A DNA stretch of 64,000 nt, taken from the NCBI GenBank assembly GCA_038502055.1, contig JAXRKN010000038.1, positions 4,402,001 to 4,466,000 on the forward strand, given 5' to 3'. The notes beneath the pieces are model-generated. The model had not been told where the DNA came from. It worked only from the letters and a program-made list of their open reading frames with translations, and searched no databases. The position numbers and the translations under genes are program-made. Below are positions 1 through 15,878 of this stretch, piece after piece. How positions within the stretch are numbered: the stretch's first letter is position 1; every line of letters starts with the position of its first letter. Source of the DNA: Tanytarsus gracilentus. Taxonomy: Eukaryota; Arthropoda; Insecta; Diptera; Chironomidae.

Positions 1-3000
1 CGATTTCTTGCCTTTTAATTTAGAATCTCTCTTTGGCTCGATGATTCTCTCTCACTCCATTCATTGAACCCAATTAATTGTCGGAATGTCTTCTTTCTTT
101 GAATTTAATCTCTCTCACTCGTTACATTCTCAATATTCCTACAGCGTGTCTTGAAACTTTATCAATTGTATTTAATGCTTAATAACGCAAGGAGAGTTAA
201 AAATCACGATGAAGTCCGGAGAGAGCATTGATCGGTAGAACATAAAACATAAAAGCCTAATCATGATTTGTGATGGACGAGATTTTTTCAGGTAGTAGTA
301 GTCGATTGAAATTTGTGTAAATTGTGGGACTGACCAATAACGCCGAAAAGTCATCATGGCATCTAGATTGTGGTAGCTTTCGAAATGAGATGAAAAAAAA
401 ATTAAATTTTTAATTTAAGAAAATTCTAAATTTTTAGACAATGTCATGCATTTATGATGCATTATTTAACTTCGTGTAATTCGTTCTGACTGACATCAAT
501 CAAAACTTTAATTGTTCGAGTAAAATGAGAAAATCCCTTAAATGTCCATCAACGAGATCCTTTTTTGTTGCACCGAAGAAAACAAATTTCTTCAGCTTTG
601 TCAATGGCGCCAAGAAAAATCATTTCTCTCCCTTTTTAATGCCCTTTTTTGCTGCCCTTCGTTCCATATCGTATGTGTTTTTATGTGGTGTGTGCATGCA
701 ATGATGATGAGTTTCTACATTTAGCGTTTCGGTGCAGATTAAACGATTTCATGCAGTCCATTGTTCCTTCGTCAATTTCAAATCGGTTTTTGTTTCTTCA
801 CTTTTTCGTACCGGGGTCTTCGGCGGCGAGAATGGGATGATTGCTAGAGCTCTAGATGATTTCTCTTTTGAGTGGCGTTTATGGATTTTTTGATTTATTT
901 GAGAACGAAGAAAAAGTAAAACTTTTTTTGGCGCTAGTTCGAGAAGATTTTTCATCTTAATGATTTAATTCGGTTTTTTATCATTTACAAAAAAGGATTT
1001 TCATTCAACTTTTGCGGTTTCATTCATGAAAACAAATGATTTCTGTCTGGAGTTTGGAGGTTATTATTAAGGGGTGTAAGGAATTTTGACCACAGAAAAA
1101 TTTATTACGAAATTTAAAAACGATTTTGTCCGTTTCGAATGACATTCAACTCACTTTAAAAATAGTCAAAATGTCTTATGGTCAAATTGTCACAACCCCG
1201 GATATTATAAATCCAAATTTATCAGTTGACAATAGCTGACTTAGAATTGATATAAAGATGTTCTGCAAATTCTCTGTGTATTGTATGCTAATGAAGCCCA
1301 TGGCGCTCCATCCTTCATTTGCATTATCAATTACACCGTTCACACGTGTTTTGTTTTTCTTTGCAAGTGGAAGAAAAATTTCTTGTTACAACCGCAAATA
1401 AATTATATTCGAGTTGTGTGTGCATTCAGAGGCGGATGGCGCCTTGGGATTAAGTTAAAAATTCAATAAATGATTTAAAATTAATAAACGAATTTTTTCA
1501 TGTACAAATTTTGATGAATGAAGAAATTTTTCAAAATGATTCTCAATTAATCAAAATATTTTTTTTCGTGATGTGGATGCGAACACATTTAAAATGATTC
1601 ATGGATTTGCAGGTTGTTGTAATGCGAAAATTTATTAAAGTGCAAGTTGAGATATTTTTTTTGGCCGAGCATAATGCCAAGAGCCAATAATCTCAAGCAA
1701 TTCTGCAAATTTTTCATGATCTGTGACATAAGTTGCAGCATTTTTTTAATCCCTCAGAAAAAAATTATGCCGCAACTTGGTCGTAAATTTAATGCGAAAA
1801 TTATGCTAATTAAATGTGAACATAAAAATGCAGAAAAAAACTTTAATGCACTCTTTTATCACAGATTAAAGAATCATGGGAATCTCCATGTTGCGGACAT
1901 AAATTTCACTCTAATAAATTTTAATTTTTTCATACTTTACGATGGGAAAACTGCCAACGCAGCGTCGTCCTATTTTTTTCACCACACATTTTTCTTTCAT
2001 TTTGCAGCAATTTAGCTGACCTCGTAATATCATCGATGAACCTCTTCGAACATAATCGTTCTCTGGAAAACAAAATTGAGAAATTTTTCGCGAAACAGCC
2101 AAAAAAACATCCGTCATGTGCAGAAATTGCAGCAGAAAAATCTTCTCTCTCTCTCTTTGATATGTATCGTGGCGAAGGCGCAGGAAGAGAAGCGAAAAAA
2201 AAATATTTTTATGCTTTCTGAAAACGACCATAAAATAACCATTTGACAAGATAATTCGCCCGTCCCGTACAAATAAACAACAACTTCACAAGAATGGCTT
2301 TTGATGCTGCCTTCTTTTTTTTATAACCTCGGAAATCGACGCGAGGAGAGTAAATTTTCCATGCAAGTCGCGAATATCTTGTTGGCATTTTATGGATTAT
2401 AAGAAAGAGATAAAAGAAATGTGCTCAATAATAATAATTGCATATAATATTTTTTAATGTCTTCGATATGTGTTCACATGCATGGAATTTTTTGTCTTTC
2501 CTAAGAACTCAAACATAATTTTATCTAATGAGCGAATTACATAATGACATATGGCTAGTTTTGTTTAAGGATTTATTATCAAATTAGCAACTTAACGAGA
2601 GTTTTAACCATCAACAACCGTTGGATTGTTATTTAGATAATAAAAAAGTTTCAACTTAACTAGCTTCAAAATTAAAAATTATTTGAACTTTAATTTTTAT
2701 TGTCATAATAAACTGTTGCCAAATTTTTCAGTTCCCTCAATTAACGTAACAGTAAAATTTTTATTCATCACCCTTAATTGATGAATTTATGACATCCTCG
2801 AAACATAAATTAGCAGTCAAACAGCTTCGTACAAAAAAAAATATTATTTACCCATCTAATTGAATTAATTTTTTTCACGATGCACATCACCATTAAAAAA
2901 AAGTTTACAGCCTTCACATTTTTCATCAGCTTTTCATCATGGATAGGAGAAGAAAAATGACGCGAATGACTTTTGACTCAACACAAGCTTGCAAATGCAT

Positions 3001-6000
3001 TTTTTCCCCTCGCTTGCAAATTTATATATTTTTTATTGCCTTTTACTGATGCTTATCAATGAATAAAAAATGAGAAAAGAAATATTTTACACTCGTTTGG
3101 ACAAATATGCGGCCATAGGCGGAGAGCGAAAGAGAGTGCAATGTTTTCAATTAAAAGAAATTTGTGCCGAGCGCCATTAACCAAATGCAACTAAAGGCTG
3201 ATAGGATCTCTGACTTTTATAATGTTGAAAAAGCTCGTTTTTTTTGAGGTAGAAAACGAGAACTTTACGGTCATTATTAATGCCATAAAATTTACGACGC
3301 TTCATACACGTTCCATCGTACATGTTTTAATTTTCTTATTTTAATTAATCTACGTTCATTTGTTTGATTTTGCAATGCGAAATTTCCTATCTCGCAAGAT
3401 TTTTAATTAATTTTTGAGTTTTCAATTAAAAAAATCTCTTTTTATCCCGTTACCGCTAATAAATTGTCAAATGATTTATGAAAGTCTCGCAAATTGCGTG
3501 TTTCGTTCTAAATTCTCCTCAATGCAAACATCTTCGAAGTCAATCGGATAATTGCTGAGTATAGACTTGCAACACTAACCGTTTATTTCTTTAGAAATTG
3601 CACTCGGCAATTTTAAATTGCCAACTACTGGTATGGAATGCCTAAGAAGTCATCCAATTGCGCGAATTTCATTCAGTTCACAGTTGTTTGTGGAATTGCC
3701 TTTCGTTTGTTTTCTTATTGAATGCAATTTAGAAACCCCGCACTTTAGAATCTCTCTCTTATGCGCATTTAATCACCATCGCATGACTTGTAAACTTGTT
3801 TAGATGAGAAATCTGCCAACATTGTAGAGTCGAAGAGAATCGAGAGAAGGTAATTTGTAAATTGGCCAGAGAAAATTGTTCAATTGCATCTGGAAGCGAT
3901 GCAGCGTGCACAGACGCTATCCACTGTCTATCAACCATCCCATCCACTGGCACTGACTGGCATTTCTTCAACAAACCTAAACAATAAAGAAATCTCTTAA
4001 CCATAAACATTTCTGCGAAATTAGCGTTCTAATGCCTCCATCACTCCGGGTGTGTTCCTTCCATATGGCATGAGTGCAGAGAGCGACGTGAAAATCGCCA
4101 ACATGAATGATAATAGAAATGTTGGTGTGAGCCATTAAATTAATGTTTCATTATCGATTCGTATGCTTCCTGCTTTTTACCATAACGTTCACTTAGGCCT
4201 GCCTGCACAAGATGCTCAAGCAGCGCACAGTAGAGTGTTTGCAATTAAAAGTGAAATAATAGCAAATTAAAAAATTCCACAGCATCTATAAAAAAAAAGT
4301 GTTCAGCCATGCAACTGAATGTGGTCGTTCAATAAAAATTGATGATCATTGATAGGGAAGTCGAGAGTCAAGAGGTCATTGCAATAATAATTTTATTCGC
4401 AGATGCGATTCAATGGAATTTATAAATTTTATAAAGATGCCGTAAAATGGAAAAATCAGCAGCAATTTTTTAATGTGCGAAAGTTAATTAGAAAACTTCA
4501 ATTGGGTTTAATTTGAAGATTTTTATTCGATTTGACTGTTGACAGATGAAAATTTATTAATTTCTGGTGTTTTTCATACTGAATAATTTTTTACTTCTTA
4601 TGAACTTTAAAAAGGATTTAAATGAAGATGTCTTACTTTGAGAAAATTATCGATTAAAATTGTTCCCACATTAAACTCGTAATCATCCCTCAATCTTCGA
4701 CACATTTAACACTCACTCGCCTGCGGAAGCGTGTAGTGCATTAATTGAGACATGATAAACAAACAAAGAAGGCAAAATATTTAATTAAGGGCGAGAGAGT
4801 GAGCGTTATCAGGGTGCCCGAGAATTATTGTTATTAAAGCCTTCCAAAAATCATCATTGATTGGCTTCAAGCGCTCAATCCGGCACACCAAAAACCATTG
4901 AGCTGTCAATCATTTCATCACTTCTCCCCATCGAGCCCATCCAGATTAATGCCATAATTACAAACAAGAGGCACTTCGTCGAGGAGAGAATGGGAAAATT
5001 CATATAATTTCCAGAGTCAATTTTCTCCTTCTTTGTGCTAAACATCCTCGAAAAAAAATATATATAAAATAATATTGAGCGGTGGCCGTTTCTTCTCGCA
5101 CTCAAATAGATGGTGCTTTAATATAATATTCATTAAAGTTTAAGTGTGTGTGTGTGTGTGTGTGATGATGCACAGAAGTTATACTTAGCCACACGAAAAC
5201 GAAATAATTTCGCATTTAAAAGAGCATCAGGCCAAAGAGATTCTCTCACTCGCGCAGTAAATTACAGTTATTGAATGCACTAATCAAGCCTTCACATACA
5301 CACATAACACACGAGGGACGCATCTCATGGTGATTAGGTTGTCAATAGAATCTACGGAGTGAATTATTGGCTTGCGACGAGTGAATTATTGCCTCAGCCT
5401 CAATATTGATGCGATAAGACAAGGAAAAATACTTTTTTAGCCTCGCGCATCAAATAAATAAAAAAAATATCCATCTCGAGACCAGAATGAATGATGAATA
5501 TCTGCAATGTTATGCACTTTTATACATGTTCAACATATTCACAAATTTCTGCCTCTCGGCTATTCACATAAAAAATTCTTACGAAAAAAATCTACACAAC
5601 TCATGTGAAACAATGGCCTGGATTAAGCTGAAAACATTCTACCATGGCATTGCATGTGTATGTAGGACGATCAAGAACATATCTATAGCCTTTAAATGAA
5701 TGAGAAGAAAAATTATTTCGGATCGCATTTCATTTCAAGAAGATTTTAAATTTGATTTTAATTGTAGGCCACTCTTTGATTTGAGTAATAAATTGTGCTC
5801 GATTTTAGAAGAAAATATTTCAAGGATGTTCCAAATACTCTTCTTCATCTCCTTTTTTGTCTTTGATGTGTTGTGAGTAATCACTTAAGTAATTTTATTT
5901 TAAAACTTTAAATTCCCAGTTGGAAATATTTAAAAGTATTTAAATTCTAGTCTCAAAGTTAGTCTACAATGGCTTTCAGCGGTTTTTGACATTTTTTAAG

Positions 6001-9000
6001 ATAAGATTTAGAAAATTTAAGAGGTTCCATGAGAAATAAATTCAGACTGGTCATCGCACTTAATTTATCTCGGCATTGGGTCAAAGCGTGTGTGAGTGAA
6101 CGTTGTAAGAGATCATCCAAAGTATTTTGATAAATTATTCATAATTGACATGAAAATACCTAATCATAATTATGAGCGCAAGAGAGCTTTTCAATCACGA
6201 AAATTACCATCGAATGAGAACAATTTAATGCGATGAGACATTTTAAGAGATTTTAAATGATTTTTAATAGAGATTAATCACACAAAGCAAAACTTCGAGA
6301 GAGTCCGCCTTAAAACTTTTATCTTTTTTTGGTGCGTATTGAAATGAAATATATTTCTTTAATGTCTTTCTAATGCACACACAAAGAACCAAGATCCACG
6401 CCAAAATGGCTCCACATCGTGCCTTTGGGCCTTAAATAAATTCACAATTGATATTCTTATATACGTACAATGCTCACCATTTTACTGAAATGCCAAAATT
6501 ACTGAAACGCGCAAAACGTGCCACGGTAATTTCGATGCCATTCAGTAGCTTTCTTATTCCTCTTTCACTCCATACATTTTACCCAAAAATTATGTGCTCA
6601 GTTTTTATTCCCATTCAGCAGTCATGTAAATTGCGGAAAATTATTTTCCATGACATACAAAATATTTTCATGCAGTACCCGTGCTAATGTTGGAAATTAT
6701 GTTAAATTAGGCAGTGAAAAATACATTAAGCTACTTGGAATGTTTGGTGCGATTGACATTTTACTTTTGCTGCATTTCTAGAAATATAACGATTTTAATT
6801 TTTAAATTATAAATATTGAAAAATTTCAGTTTATTACCAAATTTTGTTTCTTTTCTTCAAAATCTCTCTTTAATGACAATCATCAATTCCAAATGAGATC
6901 TATAGAAAATTTATTCAATCGAAATTTAAAATTACCCGCCTTTTACGCGTTTATTTGATGATTTTCCTTTTTCTCTCTCTCTTTCGGTATTGAACGAGTG
7001 AGTGAGAGAGAAAATAATGTCAATTCAAAGTTCATAGAAAATATGTACAGAGTGCGTGTATATGTAAATATCATTGCTCATTGACAATCGTGTTGCTCGC
7101 GTGGATGCTTTGAGGAGGGTAAATGTGAGAATACATTATTAAATCATTTGTCATTGTTCATCATTTTTGCAGCGAATATTGAACGTGCAAAATCAGTTTT
7201 TTATTAATCGACAAGATGATTTTAATAAATTTCATGCGGGATCATTCAATCAATGAAATGTAAAAATATTTAAATCACGTCACAAAGTTTATTTACATAA
7301 GAAAAGAGTCAAACACCGATTGAGATTGAAAACTTCACTTGACATTTTCACAAAATATTCACACCATGAAGCGAGAGAGATTTTCGAGCGTAGGTTGAAG
7401 AGAACATAAAAAGGGCAATTCATGTGAAAAGATAAATATTTCCGATCAAAAGGTCAGAGAAAGGGACAATTAATCATCATCGTTCGACTCGAAAATGTAA
7501 ATTAAGATTTTAAAATCAATTAAATGGTATTTGTGACATTTTTCATCTCGATTAAAATTCAAAGCACACGCCAGTGTAGAAAATTGTCGAAATTTTAATT
7601 TATTTCCGTTCTAAATTTCCTCTCGAATCTTCAATTTTAATTTGTCACAACTTTTCACCCTCGTAAATTCAAACGACAACGTAAAAATATGTTGTCAAAT
7701 TTTCTCATTTGCTGCTCAACGCAATAAACTGAAATGCTGAGGGAAAATAAAAATAATTTTATGGTCGATAATGTTTATTAAGTGGATCCGAAGCAAAGCG
7801 TTTTATGGCAGCGACTCGTAAAGAATTGTAACATTTCCATTTAGTACCGCAACTAAACAACCAGCCATGATGTGACAATGATCGCGTTGTGAATTCTCAT
7901 TTTCAACTATTTGAAACCAAATCAAGTTCTTCGACATTATGTGAGGGGGTGTCACTGGCATGTGAATGCGTTAAGTAATGTGAGAGGGTGAAAAAAATCA
8001 TCTCCAAAAAAAAGCAGTAATGTCAGAGAGTAAACGAGTAGCAAAAGTGATGGCAATAAATCTCAAATTGTGGGCGTTCTATTTTGATTTTTATTTATTT
8101 CACCCTCGCGCAGTATAATCCACATCGAGACTCAATCTAATCCATAAAATAGAAATAGATGTGTATTTAATGTTCATTGACGATTCTCCCCTGAAGTGGA
8201 TTTTCTTTTCTCTCTCCGCCGTCGAACCGCAATCTCTTCTCTTATTCATTGCGTCTGATGTTGAGGATATTTTATATATAAACACACATACTTGATATGG
8301 AGAGGAATAAATAAATAAAATTTGGATTGAAGAGCGTGAAGATGGTGCCGTCATGACGAGGTAGAAAAAATATAATGAAACGAGCAGTTCTAGGATTTTT
8401 AAGAGTCAATCATATGCACATGTTGTTCTTTTTAGATTCTCTTTTGTTTCAAGGTCTTTTTTGATGAATTGGATTAATTTAGCAGAATTTTATTCAGAGG
8501 GTTGCAGAGAATTTGTAAAGATCTAAATTTTATTTTTCATGTCACATTGTATGTGAACTTATACTTCACAAGCGATGTTGGCGATATTTTAGTCAAGTCA
8601 AAAAGAGCAAGATAGTGAAGTTACTCTTTTTTCATCACAAAAATCGAATTAATCTTTCGCCTTTTACTAAAGATTACCGTGTGATGAAGAAACTCTAATG
8701 AGTCTTTAAAATTTTTTCTATGGCCTTTTATTAGGCCTCATAAAAACTTACATAAATGCATACATCACCACCCTCTGAAAAAAAAAGGAATTGGATGTTA
8801 ATTAAGCACACTCATTTTCCACTACGATGTTGTCGATTTTAATTGAGCCATCTGTTTAGTGAATCATTCTGCGGTTCTAAATAATCGCGGCTGTACATAT
8901 CGAGAGTAAAATATGCCTTAGTTCCTGCAACGTCAGCATAAACTAAATCGTTTCCCTTTCAATTTCTTCTCTTTTTTCATGGTACATTTTCTGCTTGAGG

Positions 9001-12000
9001 GTTAAAGAAAATTTATGCAATGAGCACAAACGGCTCAGGGTAATTCTAGTTGGAAATAAATAGAAAGTGGGGAGCAATTCAAGTGGATACACTTTAGTCT
9101 TCAGTTGTAGGCGATTGATTTATGGCACTTAGACACGCCTCTCGCTCGAATGTACAAAACTCTCTTACGCAATTTAAGGAAATTCATTGCTGCTTTTCCT
9201 TTCCACACTCGAAAGTCGAGTTTTTATCTTGAGTGTTTTTTTTATGAAAATGCCATCACGTGACATTTTTCGTTCATCGAATTGCGTAAAAGAAGCCATC
9301 ATCGTTAATTAATTTAAATGCGACTCTTCAAGCTCAATTAACCTCCACTTAAATCTCCATTTTGTTAAAATGTCATTACAGTTTACAAAGTCCCGGATTA
9401 TTACGCTTTTTTTGCCGGTTCTAGCTTCGCCTCTTCTTTCTCCAACTGAATATGTTTCATTAATAATATTCTTTTTAAACAGTGACATTGACAACCTTAT
9501 TATTATTATTGTTATGCCATACCATGCTTTAGTCCACTAAATAGCAATTTTCATCATTAATTTTCCAACAATATTCGTGTCCGTATGAGAGATATTCTAG
9601 ATCATTTGTAAACATTCACATGATCTTAGATCTATTGCGCTCGCGCGTCATTTATCAACTTTCGTTACTTTTGATGTCGAGAATATGTAAATTACAAAGT
9701 GGAATAGTTAAACAGTTTTCATGAGTTATTGCTTCATATTGAAAATGTATAAACTTGGATAAACTCTAAACAAATATTTAGAAATAGAGCTGAGAGCTTG
9801 AAAATTCAAGGGATGAAATATTTCATAGAAAAGTTTGATGGAAAAAAATTATTTTATTTTAATTATAAATGTGATTAAATTGTAAAAAAAACACGTCGAT
9901 GGTTAAAATTACAAAAAAAAAAGATAAACAGGGGACTTGACAGACTTTTCGAATTTAATTTTAGGATTCGAACCACGAAAATTTCGATTTTTTTCGTTAC
10001 TTAAATGATTTTTATTTTAATTAAGTATTTAAACCCTTAATAAATAAAATTAAGCTTTGTCCTCTCCTTGCAAAGTATTTAACAATATTTACCTTCTCCT
10101 CTCTTTTGTTGATTGTCGGTGAGGATGGATTCGAGTTAATGAATTGTGTATCGCTCACCTTTATTTATATTTTTCGTCTGGGATCCAAAAAATATGATGT
10201 GCCTGATGGCCACAGAAAAAATGTGAATATCAAGAGATACTCGAGAGAGTTTTTAAAGCACGCTAATTAATCATCATTATATTATCATTACAATTTTCGA
10301 GTCTTTTAATCATAATTCTTTTATTTCTCCTGATTGACTTTGTTCCTTAATGCTTTTCTATATTTCTTGCGCTCGTTAAAAAGAGGAGAGGGTGAGGTGG
10401 CCTTGCCTCCCTCAATAATACAATTATTTTAATGAATTATTTATTGTGTCACCATTAACTTTAATCCAAAAAAAACTGTTTCAATGAGAAATGACATCAA
10501 ATTATAGAGCGACATATTTATCCACACCTTGTTAATTTCAAAATAATGAGTCCGACACTCATTCGAAATAGCTGCGGTAAAAAAGTTTCTTGTGTCATTA
10601 TCCAATTTTTTTCCACGTGATAATTCGAAATTAAGTGTTATTTCTCCTTTGGCTGCTTCGAAATCATTTTTCGTCATTATTTTTGTCTGCATTAGATGCG
10701 ATTTCAATCCTAATTGCGATTTTGCGATACTGACAGCATTTTTTCTCTTCTCTCGTTTTCATTCTTAATGTCTGTCTGCGTAATAAAAAAATGTCTGATA
10801 TCGCATCAAAATGATCTGCAATAGGAATGGAATGGAAAAAAGTATATTAAAAATCAATTCATTTCTTGTGAATTTTATTCGTTCATCATTTCCTTGCCAG
10901 AGTTTTTCAGCTTACTCTTTAATGCCTGCTGATAATGTGGCAATACATGATACCTATTTCAAATTTAATAATGCGCCAGAAAAGGCCAAAAAATTGCGAT
11001 ATGATGCAAAAAAATATATCAAGAAATTTGCCAACAATTTTTTTGGTTATGTTGCTCTGTAACCTGTAATTAGCTGAGCAAAGATACAAATGTATGAAGG
11101 CAACAAGAAACCCTTTTTTTTGCTTTTCTCGTTTTCTTGTATTGTGTGCATTGGCGATGTGCAAAAACATAAACAATAAATAATTTTTCATATGGAAGAA
11201 GAATTTATTTCCATAATTTTTCTTTCTCCCATTCTCGTTGGGCTGTCGTGCATTATTTATTTGCTGAAATATTTTCTTCTTAATACTTTATGGTGTATCA
11301 AGATGAAAAACAATGCGATTTCATTGAGAACAAAAACTCACCTTGAATATTTTAATGCGCGATGATGCAAAAGCCACAAAATATTCTAAAAACTCGCACA
11401 ATTTTCACCCGAATGTGAGTTATTATTTCGACACGATAATTGGCAGCTTGGAACACCATCAAAATATGCTGCTGTTGTTGGACGGAATTAAATTCTCTCT
11501 TTTTTCCCGTTTTTCAAATGCCATTGTGATTTCCCATAGAATGCTAAAAGTGCCATATAACAAAAAAGTTGTTTTTATGATAATTGATCGTATGGCAATT
11601 GATGCTAATGGCTCTCAGCATTGACGAGTGTAATGTAGGTGCAAATTAGCTCTTTTTCACAATGCTGCCAGATGGAAATTTTCTTTTTTTAGCCTCGTCA
11701 CCCATTCATCTCATGCAATTAATAACTAAAAAGTAGTAGTTTGACATTTTTTGTGCACTCACTGTGTGCGTAGTACGTTTCTCTATGATTGATGGACGCA
11801 TCAACGTGAATGAAATTTCGTCTGAAAGAAGATCTTTCGATAATTGATTGAAAATTATTTCATCTTAATTCGTAACGGTTATCAACGAGATTTATTTGAA
11901 GTGAAATTAATTTAGTCTTCAAAAGCTATCGATGGGAAACTCAAAAATTTAAAATGTCATCCAAAGAGTTCGTTAAATTTAAATTAACACACCACAGGTC

Positions 12001-15000
12001 ATAATATTTGCTCTAATAAAATTAACACACTCAATGATGTCAGCATGATGCTGAAAAGACTCTATTATAACTTTATAATAATAATGGAGGTGGATACGGG
12101 GCAGATTTCTAGGATGGTACATATAGCACGCGATCACAGGCAGACTGCAACTGTTAAAATTTTTGATTTGGCAATGAATGAAAAAGAATTTTGTCGGTGA
12201 CATTTTTATATTTAAATCCGTAGACATCAAACGGCTGCAAATTGTAGGTTACGGAGGGAAATACAATCCTAATGAATGCAGTATTTAGGTCGTGAATAGA
12301 TGCATAGGACACGTGTTTCAATTTTCAATTCTCTGTGCACATTCTCAAATCCCCCGGAAACATCTGAACTATGCTCGAGTTGTTGTATTTTCGCGACAAA
12401 ACTTCTTTCACATCTTCTTTCCTGCTTCTCCTATTCAAAGAGCAATGCATTTCATTTGCAGTAGCATAAATGCATAAAAGAGACTGCAATAATGTTTCGT
12501 GCCCACCCAATTCCGGTTAGATGAATGGATGTACCTTTTAGGTACAATGAAATTATAGTTGATCTATCGCTTTAAATTGAGTTTCCTCTTTTTTACTCTC
12601 TGCCTGCTTTACATTTTCATTGAAACCTTGTCAGCATCTCGTCTCGTCTTTTGCTCGATTTCAATCTCTTCCCTTTAAAGACTCGATATTTTTTTTTCTT
12701 GGAGATTTTTGATAAGGAAATTTAATTAAAAATTCGAGGAGTTTTTATTGCATTTTTTACACTAAATGATGTAATTTTATTTAATCGATTTTTATCAACC
12801 TCACTAACCTAAAATTTCTAGGCTACATGCCTGTCAAAATGAGAAGTAAGATATAAAAGAATGAAAACGTTGTTGAAAGGATTTAAGCAGAAAGTTACAA
12901 TTAAAATATTAAATTTAGTAATTACATACCAGTTCTGCCATAAAGAGAGTAATTTCAAGTATTCTCTGAAATCTGAGAAGCAATTTTCAATACCAACCCC
13001 TTTAAAAAGTCCGCTTGACTACTGGTGAAAGTAACAATTTTTTATTTCCCTTTTCTACATTCAAAATCGTGTCTAAATAATGGATTAAAATTCAAGCATG
13101 AATCAATAGCACGAAAAAGATTTCTCGCATTTTAAAATAAAAGTTTTATTTCGAGTCTCATGAAACTTTTTTTGAACTAAATTTAATTGCGGAGTGGAAT
13201 TTTGAATTGTTTGTTTCTAGTTGTTTCATCACTATCGTGCTTTTAATAATTATTATCCTCAACTCTGACTACTCGAGAGATTTGTTTTTATTTTTCACGC
13301 TTTTTGAAATATTCATAAATTTTCTATGCGATGAAAAATTACACAAAAAAAAGTTGAAAAATTGTCACGACGACGCCTCATTTTCCCACTGACCTGATAT
13401 ATTAGCTGCCATAACGTATTCATCATCAACTATTTACGCAATGCAGCATGCTGACGATATTTTTTATGGTTAGTTTATTTTAAACACATAATAAATAAGT
13501 TTTTCAGTTGGGTCTCATAATGTAACTAAAAAGTGCTCCTCATTAGAATGCAAGATTGCGATTACACGAAAAAAGTTTCCATTCATATTTAATTTATGAT
13601 CCATCTTGCGTATCCACCGCATGAATTGTGTGCGGCATGAGTACCCGAATTAATGTTTCACGATGAGAGAATTTATGAATTTCAATTAACTTTTTGGCCA
13701 GCTTAATTACACTTTTTTTTAAAAGATTGCGAAAACATAATGAAGGCAAATGATAAGCATCAATCTGTAATGAAAATCTCTTGAGCAACTTTTTTTTTCA
13801 CTCTCGCTATTTGGAATTTAATTACAGACCTAATCTTTTATGAAAAATTATTTCGCGCATTTTCATTAGTTTTGTACACGAATAAAAAAAATCTCGCTTC
13901 CTTCTAAGCAACTTCTGGGTGCTCAAGAAGAAAAAAACTCAATTTAAAATTTCTCACGATTTAATGACGCCAAACGCGATTGAGAAAGGAGAACGGGAGA
14001 AACATTAAATTTATTATAAAATTTTTTGCTCTCTTCCTTTTTCACCGCGATCGCGCACGGTGAGTAGACGAAGACTCTTTGCAGCATAAAAATGCATCGA
14101 GTCAGGCAGCATAAGAGAGATCGCTTTTAATTTTCGCGAAAATGCAAGAAGAATCATAAAGCCGAAAAAAGGGAGCATCAAACGATGCTCGCTCGCTCAC
14201 AATGGTCCGTCTGTTAATTAATAATGTTCATCTCATGCTTTGGCTCTAATGTGAATTCAATGGAAATTTGGCCCTTTTCACGTAAAAGTTCTTTTAAAAA
14301 CTTTTTGCAGGCCAAATTTGAAATGTAGACTGATGAAAAATTAATTAATGTTTTTTAATTTCACATATATCCGAAGTGAAGTTTTAGAGATGTGAGAGAA
14401 AATTCTTGGAAAAACTTTTTTGATTTTTTATTATAGAGAATTAAATTCGCTAATGTGGGAAAGAATAGTTTTTTGATTGATATATTTTTATCGCTTAAAA
14501 TTCGATGAAAAACTTTTAAATTCTACTTCTTAATTTTTAAATCTTAAAAATTTTTTTTTCTCGTGAATTTTTATCTTGAAAAAATTAATTTTAAATCAAG
14601 CATAAAGAAATATTAAATTCTCAACGCTTAAAATCCATATTTCTCACACCACAAGTCGATCATAATATTTGATGTTGTTGATATTCATCTAAATTTGCAA
14701 GCATTTGCCTCCAGCGACATCATCGAGAGAAAAAGGCGAGAAATGAGTGAGGAGAGCATACAAGGGGAACATATCGCAGTTTATTAGTCACATGATGAAA
14801 AACATGTGTTGAAAAGTATTTAATGTGCATAATAATAATTATTAAAAATAACATAATTCATTCACTTTATCGGCAGAGTGAAATTTCACAACTGGGAAAA
14901 TTCTTCATCGTGTGAAATGACATAAATTTTTTTATTTGACATGCTAGAGATAAAATTTTATATCAAATAGTATAAAGAACAATTTTTATGATGAGTTTGG

Positions 15001-15878
15001 CCATCATAATAAAAATTTGCTCTTTGATATTCATCACCATAAAAATTGTGCGCATGTCGAAAAAAAAATTTATTCCGGTTTTTCGCAAAATTTTCTACTT
15101 TTTTTCTGACTCAATTTGTTTGTATTTGTGCGTGCATATATTTGAAACATTGTATCTCACTGCGCCTCATAACGAATGGGCGTGACTGTAAGGAAACACA
15201 TTTTTCATTGGCTCACGAACAATCGTTACAATCTCTACTCGACGTCAAGTTGTGTGGGTACAAAAACTAGTTTTTAACTCTTCTCTGTATTTGCTACACA
15301 CAATTCTTTGATCATCACAAGCAGCTCATGTATACATACACATAATCCACACACCACGAACCGTTTCGATTGTGTAAATGGGAAAAAATGAAAAATTGTT
15401 TCTCCGTGCTGGGTGCGGAGTCTTTCAGTTAAAAAAGTTTCATTGAATGAGACGCGATCGCTTTTTTGTGTCGTCGCTTTTTGTTTATCGTCATCGCATT
15501 GTATCTCTTTAACCGAAAGTAGAAAAAATAGCAAGGAGAAAAAGAAAGTTGGACAATTGAAAAGAATAATTTTTTTTTCTTACGACTGCAAATCTCTCTT
15601 GTTGAGCTCTTAGTTGTCAAGTACCGCTTGTTGTCCACAGATAATAGAAAGAGAGACAAAAAATAGAAAACAACCCCTTTTTTTGCTATTAGTGGATCAT
15701 CTATTGTGTCATGAGATTAACATTAATCTCTTCTGTTGGACATCTTTAAAGAAAGAAAAGTTTTTGAGAATAATTTTAAAGAAAAAGTGGAAAATTTAAA
15801 TCTTTTGCAAATTTTAAATTAAAAAATAATGCAAATTGTGTTAAAAAACTAAAGAGAGGAAATATTAAAAAGACAAAA
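1..15878. other. Gene-poor region upstream of Sp1
   Basis: No convincing coding exon was recognised on either strand in this long AT-rich stretch. The open frames are short (mostly 60-120 codons), rich in Phe, Ile, Lys and Asn, often begin at non-ATG codons and show no domain I recognise. The stretch holds one GT microsatellite and a B-box-like motif, listed separately, and many GAGAG runs. The last few hundred bases before 15879 are probably the 5' untranslated region and promoter of Sp1. A developmental factor of this kind usually carries large upstream control regions, so enhancers are likely here, but that is inference; nothing in the sequence pinpoints them. Confidence 0.55.
5144..5164. 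repeat. GT dinucleotide microsatellite
   Basis: An uninterrupted run of alternating G and T of about 21 bases, followed by a short TGATGATG tract. It is a simple sequence repeat in noncoding DNA with no sign of function. Confidence 0.9.

Noticed and set aside
1647..2015. 122-codon open frame on the plus strand
   Set aside because: Non-ATG start, low-complexity Phe/Lys/Asn-rich product, overlapped by an equally long frame on the other strand; nothing suggests coding.
6969..7014. CT-rich and GA-rich arms forming a possible hairpin
   Set aside because: Both arms are simple sequence of a kind frequent across the window, so pairing is expected by chance; no microRNA-like mature sequence was recognised.
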